Shown one piece after another: positions 59,466 through 64,000 of a DNA stretch of 64,000 bases. The notes under the pieces are model-generated. The model saw only the letters and a list, made by a program, of their open reading frames with translations, had not been told where the DNA came from and made no database searches. Within the stretch, counting starts at the first letter, position 1; the number at the start of each line of letters is the position of its first letter. The stretch is from CAVQBC01 sp963848415 (GTDB lineage: Bacteria > Actinomycetota > Thermoleophilia > Solirubrobacterales > Solirubrobacteraceae), in assembly GCA_963848415.1 (NCBI GenBank), contig CAWKDN010000002.1:124001-188000 (forward strand). Direction: 5' to 3'. The position numbers and the translations under genes are program-made.

Positions 59466-59924
59466 TCAACGCTCGGATTCGAGCTGGGCGACGACCCGCT
59501 CGAACGCGCTCGCGGCCGCGTCGAGCTCCGCCGCACCGACGGCCTTGCCGACGTCCTGGGCCCAGCCGCGCTGGGCCGCTTCGATGACCCGCAGCGCGCG
59601 GCGCCCCGCCGGCGTCAGCGACACCAGCTTGGCCCGCCGGTCGGCGGGGTTCTCCGTGTAGGCGGCGATCCCGTCGGCCACCAGCAGGTCCGCCGTGCGC
59701 TGCACGCTCTGGCGGCGTAGACCCATCTCCCGTGCCACCGCCGCGACGGTGAGCGGGCCGTGGTCGACGACGCCCATGACCTGCCAGCGCGCGCTCGTCT
59801 GCCCGACCGGTGCCGCCAGGCGGTCGCCGGCCTCGAGCAGCAGCCCGTTGAGGCGGAAGACGAGCAGGGTCAGACGGGTGAACGCCGCCTCGGCTTCGGT
59901 TGTCGTGGTCACCTCAGAGCGCAT
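59466..59924 (-). CDS. MarR-family transcriptional regulator
   Basis: A 152-residue winged-helix regulator: 'ARWQVMGVVDHGPLTVAAVA', recognition helix 'MGLRRQSVQRTADLLVADG' and wing 'ENPADRRAKLVSLTPAGRRA'. I chose ATG 59924; an upstream TTG at 59966 would place coding sequence over the operators. Divergent from a VOC gene and controlled, very probably, by itself through two palindromes in between. Confidence 0.88.
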   Translation of the reverse strand: MRSEVTTTTEAEAAFTRLTLLVFRLNGLLLEAGDRLAAPVGQTSARWQVMGVVDHGPLTVAAVAREMGLRRQSVQRTADLLVADGIAAYTENPADRRAKLVSLTPAGRRALRVIEAAQRGWAQDVGKAVGAAELDAAASAFERVVAQLESER

Positions 59925-59925
59925 C

Positions 59926-59972
59926 TCGACAGGCGCCTGTCGAATCCGGCTAGGATTGACAGGCAACTGTCA
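59926..59972. promoter_or_regulatory. Twin palindromic MarR operators
   Basis: A perfect 18-bp palindrome TCGACAGGC/GCCTGTCGA (59926-59943) starts 2 bp upstream of the marR start; a second, TGACAG-GCAA-CTGTCA (59957-59972), contains a TTGACA-like -35 for the VOC gene. Both share the half-site GACAG(G). Centres are about 30 bp apart, three turns. Confidence 0.65.
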
Positions 59973-60000
59973 GACTACAGGAATGAGGGGCCGTCACCGC

Positions 60001-60351
60001 ATGAAGCTCAACCACCTGAACCTCACCGTCGACGACGTGCCTGCCGCCCGCAGCTTCCTCGCCAAGCACTTCGGACTGCGCCCGATGGACGGCGGCATGA
60101 AGAACTTCGACGTGCTCTTCGACGACGACGACCTGGTGCTCACGCTCATCGGCGCCGGGCGCGACAACGTCGTGCAGTACCCGAAGACGTTCCACATCGG
60201 CTTCATCCAGCCGAGCGAGGCGCACGTCGAGGCGATCAACCGGCAGCTCGCCGACGACGGCTACGACGTCGAGCCACCGAGCCGCCAGCACGGCTCGTGG
60301 ACCTTCTACTTCAGCGCCCCCGGCGGCTTCACCGTCGAGGTGCTCTCCTAG
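60001..60351 (+). CDS. VOC-family protein controlled by MarR
   Basis: A 116-residue glyoxalase-fold protein: 'LNHLNLTVDDVPAARSFLAK' (His), 'TFHIGFIQPSEAHVEAINRQ' (His) and 'SAPGGFTVEVLS' (Glu). It is a short single module, dimeric in relatives, of the type seen in resistance and detoxification proteins. Start ATG 60001; ATG 59983 is possible. Divergent from marR, which suggests inducible expression by a ligand. Confidence 0.85.
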   Translation: MKLNHLNLTVDDVPAARSFLAKHFGLRPMDGGMKNFDVLFDDDDLVLTLIGAGRDNVVQYPKTFHIGFIQPSEAHVEAINRQLADDGYDVEPPSRQHGSWTFYFSAPGGFTVEVLS

Positions 60352-61007
60352 CCTTCGGGCACCACCGCGAAGGCGACGACCGCGAACTGCACCGCAGCCG
60401 CGGCGATCACGAGCGCGTGGAAGACCTCGTGGTAGCCGAAGGCGGTCGGCCAGGGGTCGGGCCGGCGGCGGGCGTAGACGATCGCGCCCGCCGTGTAGAG
60501 CACCCCGCCGGCGAGCACGCCGAGCACGCTCCAGCCCAGCGCGTCCACCAGACGAGGGGAGATGAGCACCGCGACCCAGCCGAGTGCCACGTAGGTCGCG
60601 ATCCCCAGCCAGCGCGGCGCCGAGCTCCAGGCCAGCTCGCGCAGGATCCCGGCCAGCGCGCCGGCCCACACGACGACGAGCATCGCCGTCCCGGCCCAGC
60701 CGTCGATGACCAGCAGCGCGAACGGCGTGTAGGTCCCGGCGATCAGCACGAAGATCGCCGCGTGGTCGAGGTGGCGCATGCCGCGGCGGGCGCGCACGCT
60801 GCGCCAGTCCACGCGGTGGTAGATCGCGCTGGTGGCGAACAGCGTCACCATGCTGGCGGCGTAGATGCCCGCGGCCAGCGAGGCGCGGCCGGACGGCGCG
60901 GCGAGCACCAGCGCGACGCCCGCCACCAGCGCGCCGACCGCGGCCCACTGGTGTGAGACGCCGCGCAGGCGCGGCTTGACGGGCGGCGGGGCCGGAGAGG
61001 CGCTCAC
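60348..61007 (-). CDS. Hemolysin III / adiponectin-receptor-family membrane protein
   Basis: A 219-residue protein with seven hydrophobic helices and the metal-site residues of the PAQR/HlyIII family: Ser and His in 'FATSAIYHRVDW', Asp in 'MRHLDHAAIFVLIAGTYTPF' and two His in 'YHEVFHALVI'. The family may act as Zn-dependent hydrolases. Start GTG 61007. The stop overlaps that of the VOC gene by 4 bp. Confidence 0.9.
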   Translation of the reverse strand: MSASPAPPPVKPRLRGVSHQWAAVGALVAGVALVLAAPSGRASLAAGIYAASMVTLFATSAIYHRVDWRSVRARRGMRHLDHAAIFVLIAGTYTPFALLVIDGWAGTAMLVVVWAGALAGILRELAWSSAPRWLGIATYVALGWVAVLISPRLVDALGWSVLGVLAGGVLYTAGAIVYARRRPDPWPTAFGYHEVFHALVIAAAAVQFAVVAFAVVPEG

Positions 61008-61031
61008 AGATCTGAGGCTACCTGCCGCCGC

Positions 61032-61685
61032 TCAACTCACCAGCGTGATGACCCCCGCGAGCACGAACGCTCCAGCCCACACCCAGTCGAGGTTGATCCA
61101 CGCCTTGCGCAGCACCGCGACGCCGACGTACTGGTAGACGACGACCGCGATCGTCCCGGCGACCAGCACCATCGCGCCGACGTGGAGCAGCAGCGCCAGG
61201 CCGCTCGCCGGCAGCGAGCCCGCGAACATCCCCACGTGCTCGAGCGCGTGATCGTGCTCGGCGCCGTCGCGCGTCGCCTCCAGGCCGAGCACGACGGGCG
61301 CCACCATCAGGCCGGCGCCGTGGGCGCTGGACATCAGGAAGGACCACCACGTCAGCTCGCGCTTGGTGACGCGCAGCTTCGTCCATCGCGGATGCGCGCG
61401 CGGCTTGGCGAAGCGGAAGATCCCGAAGGCGACGAGCGCGATCCCGGCACCCACGCGCAGCGCCGATGCGTCGGTCACCACGCCAAGGCCGAGCACGAGC
61501 CCGACGACGAGCGCCAGCGAGAGCTCGTGGCCGATCGCGATCGGCGGCAGCGCCCGCAGCACCGCGCCGCGGTCGCGCTCCTGCATCCCGAGCGCGACCG
61601 CGAACAGCCAGCCCATCGCGGGGTTGAGCCCGTGATAGGCGCCCAGCAGGACGATCAGCACCCACGGCCAGAGCTCGGGGCTCAC
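61032..61685 (-). CDS. Six-helix membrane protein, HupE/NicO-like
   Basis: A 217-residue protein with about six helices. 'LLGAYHGLNPAMGWLFAVAL' and 'PIAIGHELSLALVVGLVLG' carry a His-rich pattern reminiscent of NicO/HupE metal-transport proteins, and 'EHDHALEHVGMF' is a His-rich cytoplasmic loop. Start GTG 61685. It lies 16 bp downstream of the SBP56 gene on the same strand, so a metal-related role alongside that enzyme is a plausible inference. Confidence 0.65.
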   Translation of the reverse strand: MSPELWPWVLIVLLGAYHGLNPAMGWLFAVALGMQERDRGAVLRALPPIAIGHELSLALVVGLVLGLGVVTDASALRVGAGIALVAFGIFRFAKPRAHPRWTKLRVTKRELTWWSFLMSSAHGAGLMVAPVVLGLEATRDGAEHDHALEHVGMFAGSLPASGLALLLHVGAMVLVAGTIAVVVYQYVGVAVLRKAWINLDWVWAGAFVLAGVITLVS

Positions 61686-61701
61686 CGGCGGGCCTCCGCG
61701 C

Positions 61702-63105
61702 TCACGAGTCCGGGAAGCAGTACGAGTCCGAGGAGGCGTCGCCGTCGCCGAGCCGGATCTGGTGCGGCCGCTCGCCGCTGTAGCTCACGAACACCCCGGG
61801 GTCGAGCTGGAGCCCGCCGTCGTCGGTCGCGTCGAGCTTGACCAGCCAGCCGTCGAGGCCTTCGGGGTAGAACTGCGCGTCCCACGCCGCGTACAGCGAG
61901 TTGGTGAGGTACACCCGCTTGCCGTCGCGCGAGACCTCGACCATCTGCGGCCCGCCGTTGAGCGGCCCGGAAGCCGGGTGCGCCGTGCGGTGCACGATGC
62001 CGCCGAGCCGGACCGAGCCGGTCTCGCGCGGCGCCCGCGGATCCGACACGTCGTAGCGCTTGAGCTCGCCGGTGCCCCAGCAGGAGACCAGCAGGAAGCG
62101 GTCGTCGACCGAGAGCGAGATGTCGGTGACCAGCGGCGGCACCGCGCCGAAGGGCTTGAGCAGCTCCGGCAGCAGGTCCGCCTCGGCCGGCTCGGCCGGG
62201 ATGGTGATCACCTTCTCGGCGCTCACCGTGCCGTCGTCCGTGCGGTTCCACAGCCACACGGACGCCGACAGGTCAGCGGTCGAGGTGACCACGCCGACGA
62301 AGCCGTACTCCTTGGCGGGATCGTGCGCGGGGCGCAACTCGAGCACCATCTGATGCTCGGCACCGAGGTCGATCTCCTGGACGTGGGAGCGCTTGTCGAG
62401 GTCCCAGATATGCAGCTTGTGCCCGTACTGGTTGCCGAGCAGCAGCTCGCCGACCAGGCCGCCCTCGACCATGTTGGGCGTTCCCCACTCGCTCGTGATG
62501 ACGGTCCCCTGGTTGAGGTGCCACCAGAAGTCGTAGGCGAGCTCCTGCGGACCGCGGTCGACCTCCCAGCGCCCCTTGACGGCGAAGGACTCGTGGTCGA
62601 GCAGGAAGATGCCGCCCGGCGCGTCACCGTCCGGCGCCCCGAGCGCGGAGACGTAGATGCCGTCGGGCCCGCAGTGGACGGTGTGGGGGCGGCTGTAGCC
62701 CGCCTTGCCGGCGATCTCCTCGGCCTCGATGACCTTGGTGATCCGCGGCGCGTGCGGGTCGTCCTTGACGTCGACGACGTGGATGCGCGACGAGCGCAGC
62801 CCGGGCACGAGCAGGTAGCGGCGCTCGACGTGCGGGTGGGGCGCCCACGGGCACAGCGCCGAGGAGCACGCGTTCCAGCCGAAGTGGTGCAGCTCGTCGC
62901 CGACGTTGGGCATGTCGAGCCGGCCGACGAGCTGGCCGTAGGTGGGCGAGCCCGGTTCGAGGTCGAGGACGGTCAGCGCGTCGGGGCGTGCGTCGCCGTT
63001 GCTCGAGACGTTCAGCGTGGCGACGTAGGCGACAGTCTCCGGGGGTGCGCCGGCTGCCGCGGCCGGCGAGGGGTAGAAGCTCGGGTCGGGCGTCCATCGA
63101 GCCAT
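61702..63105 (-). CDS. SBP56-family selenium-binding protein / methanethiol oxidase
   Basis: A 467-residue beta-propeller enzyme of the SBP56 family. 'DELHHFGWNACSSALCPW', 'SRPHTVHCGPDGIYVSALG', 'GTPNMVEGGLVGELLLGNQY', 'VTDISLSVDDRFLLVSCWGTG' and 'GGPQMVEVSRDGKRVY' are strongly conserved. Characterized bacterial members oxidize methanethiol to formaldehyde, H2S and H2O2 with a copper-dependent site of His residues. Start ATG 63105. Formaldehyde would link it to C1 metabolism, but that is inference. Confidence 0.92.
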   Translation of the reverse strand: MARWTPDPSFYPSPAAAAGAPPETVAYVATLNVSSNGDARPDALTVLDLEPGSPTYGQLVGRLDMPNVGDELHHFGWNACSSALCPWAPHPHVERRYLLVPGLRSSRIHVVDVKDDPHAPRITKVIEAEEIAGKAGYSRPHTVHCGPDGIYVSALGAPDGDAPGGIFLLDHESFAVKGRWEVDRGPQELAYDFWWHLNQGTVITSEWGTPNMVEGGLVGELLLGNQYGHKLHIWDLDKRSHVQEIDLGAEHQMVLELRPAHDPAKEYGFVGVVTSTADLSASVWLWNRTDDGTVSAEKVITIPAEPAEADLLPELLKPFGAVPPLVTDISLSVDDRFLLVSCWGTGELKRYDVSDPRAPRETGSVRLGGIVHRTAHPASGPLNGGPQMVEVSRDGKRVYLTNSLYAAWDAQFYPEGLDGWLVKLDATDDGGLQLDPGVFVSYSGERPHQIRLGDGDASSDSYCFPDS

Positions 63106-63181
63106 GGCGCGTCCTCCTGGAGAAATCGACGTCGGGTGCCCAATCAGATCAGACTTGGCCCGCCGCGTGTTAGCCCGGTGC

Positions 63182-63475
63182 TCAGCGCCGCGCGGGGACG
63201 CGTGGCCGGGCAGGCGTCCGCGGCCGTGCCGGCCGGTGCGCGGGCGCGGTGGCGGGCGCCCGGTCGCCGCCGTGGTCGCGCCGGCGCGTGGGCCACGGCT
63301 CGGCGTCCGGCAGCGGGAGCGTCAGCCCGCCGCCGTCGCCCGGCGGCGGTTCCGCAGGGGCGCCGCCGTGGCCGCCGTCGTCGCCCCCCTCGTCATCGTC
63401 GTCGTCGCGCAGCTTGAAGAACCACACCAGCCACACGATCAGCGCGCCGATGTCGAAGACGCGCAGACCGACCAT
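63182..63475 (-). CDS. Small protein: one membrane helix, Asp-rich linker and Pro/Arg tail
   Basis: A 97-residue protein from ATG 63475 (preceded by GGAGGGA). One N-terminal helix 'VFDIGALIVWLVWFFKL' is followed by 'RDDDDDEGGDDGGHGG' and a long Pro/Arg tail. Probably a membrane-tethered disordered protein. I do not recognise it. Confidence 0.55.
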   Translation of the reverse strand: MVGLRVFDIGALIVWLVWFFKLRDDDDDEGGDDGGHGGAPAEPPPGDGGGLTLPLPDAEPWPTRRRDHGGDRAPATAPAHRPARPRTPARPRVPARR

Positions 63476-63598
63476 GAAGATCCATCCCTCCAGCGTCACT
63501 GCAGGCAAAGGGTAACGCCGCGGCGGCCCCGCGGCGAGTCCCTTTCAGTGCCACGTCATGCGTTGCATCACGCCGGCAGGCCGCCGTGAGGTGCGAGG

Positions 63599-64000
63599 TC
63601 AGGCCGGGACTCCGCGGGGCGTGCCCGGCCACGTCCAATCGCGGACGTCGGGGGCATCGTCGCCCGTCTCCTGGGTGTAGGCGCGATGGCGCAGACGTTC
63701 GTCGTCCATCGACTGGCGCAGGGCGGCGGCGCGGGACCCGAGCTTCGGGACGCGATCGATGACGTTCCATGACCAGATGGAACCAGTCCAGGTCGTTGAG
63801 CATGAGAATCTCGAACGGCGTCGTGGCGGTTCCCTCCTCTTTTGAAGTCACGGACGTGGAGGTTCGGGTGGTTGCGGCGGCGTAGCGCGCAGCCGAGCTC
63901 CCCGCCCTCGTGGATCGAGCCCGGAGTCTCGGGCGCGACGTGGCTCGGGACGCCGCCCGGGAACGAGAACTGCCGGCACAGCATCCTCGTCGCGGCCGAT
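63599..64000 (-). pseudogene. Phosphoketolase remnant with large internal deletion
   Basis: Read on the minus strand, the window end gives 'RQFSFPGGVPSHVAPETPGS' and 'IHEGGELG', from the N-terminal third of xylulose-5-phosphate/fructose-6-phosphate phosphoketolase, and then, with no gap, 'RRRNHPNLHVRDFK', 'TTPFEILMLNDLDWFHLVM' and 'IDRVPKLGSRAAALRQSMDD', from its C-terminal end, to TGA 63601-63599. About 600 residues between are missing (junction near 63885). Extra bases in an A run near 63842 and at about 63767 also shift the phase. Upstream part lies outside the window. Confidence 0.75.

Overview
The window is about 64 kb of very GC-rich DNA (roughly 74% by eye) with dense, often overlapping genes, frequent GTG starts and ATGA/GTGA stop-start overlaps. 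Gene content (NDMA-dependent methanol dehydrogenase, form II CO-dehydrogenase-like coxSLM, MoxR/VWA pairs, DUF2298 and Agl23-type membrane proteins, SBP56, CHRD protein) fits a high-GC actinobacterium. Thermoleophilia/Solirubrobacterales is my best guess, but nothing in the window (no rRNA, no tRNA) proves it. No insertion sequence, prophage or CRISPR array was seen.

Layout. 1-5.3 kb: quinol-monooxygenase fragment, two VOC proteins, ECF sigma factor plus O6-methylguanine methyltransferase, amidohydrolase, enolase-superfamily protein. 5.3-10 kb: DUF2298 protein facing an Agl23-like and a flippase-like membrane protein (surface glycan group). 10.8-23.2 kb: the most coherent accessory block: a decayed GAF-type regulator divergent from mdo, then a MoxR ATPase, a 166-bp imperfect palindrome, a VWA protein, coxS-coxL-coxM, a second MoxR/VWA pair, a two-gene XdhC and a MocA-like cytidylyltransferase. 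23-30.8 kb: alcohol dehydrogenase, epimerase, LysR/EamA pair, SDRs, a LysR-hydrolase deletion scar, S4 protein. 30.8-36.1 kb: moaC-moaA-moeA-amidase, CHRD protein, moaD-moaE fusion. 36.1-45.9 kb: potassium (Kdp) locus with a split KdpD, KdpE, CorA, two tiny membrane peptides, kdpA-kdpC-kdpB and a USP protein. 45.7-48.7 kb: ModA-like protein, aldo/keto reductase, S4 protein, molbindin, lipoprotein. 48.7-56.1 kb: GT-C-like membrane protein, beta-propeller lipoprotein, then a tight minus-strand run (cytochrome b/membrane protein, Mo oxidoreductase, methyltransferase, DUF2064 transferase, GT2) divergent from an NAD epimerase. 56-64 kb: small proteins, SDR, GNAT/TetR, amidohydrolase, MarR/VOC, hemolysin III, SBP56 and a decayed phosphoketolase.

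How it hangs together. Molybdenum runs through the window: two Mo enzymes (CoxL and a sulfite-oxidase-type protein), cofactor synthesis (moaA, moaC, moeA, moaDE), cofactor maturation (XdhC, MocA), a molbindin and a molybdate-binding-like protein. The mdo-cox block reads as an oxidation pathway in which an alcohol dehydrogenase product could feed a form II Mo hydroxylase; that is inference from adjacency.

A caution for the reader: several otherwise well-conserved genes (kdpC, kdpB, the mdo tail, a phosphoketolase remnant) carry single-base indels, many in short homopolymers. Some of these may be sequencing or assembly errors. Three loci (GAF regulator, LysR/hydrolase, phosphoketolase) also show large deletions that indels cannot explain and look genuinely decayed.
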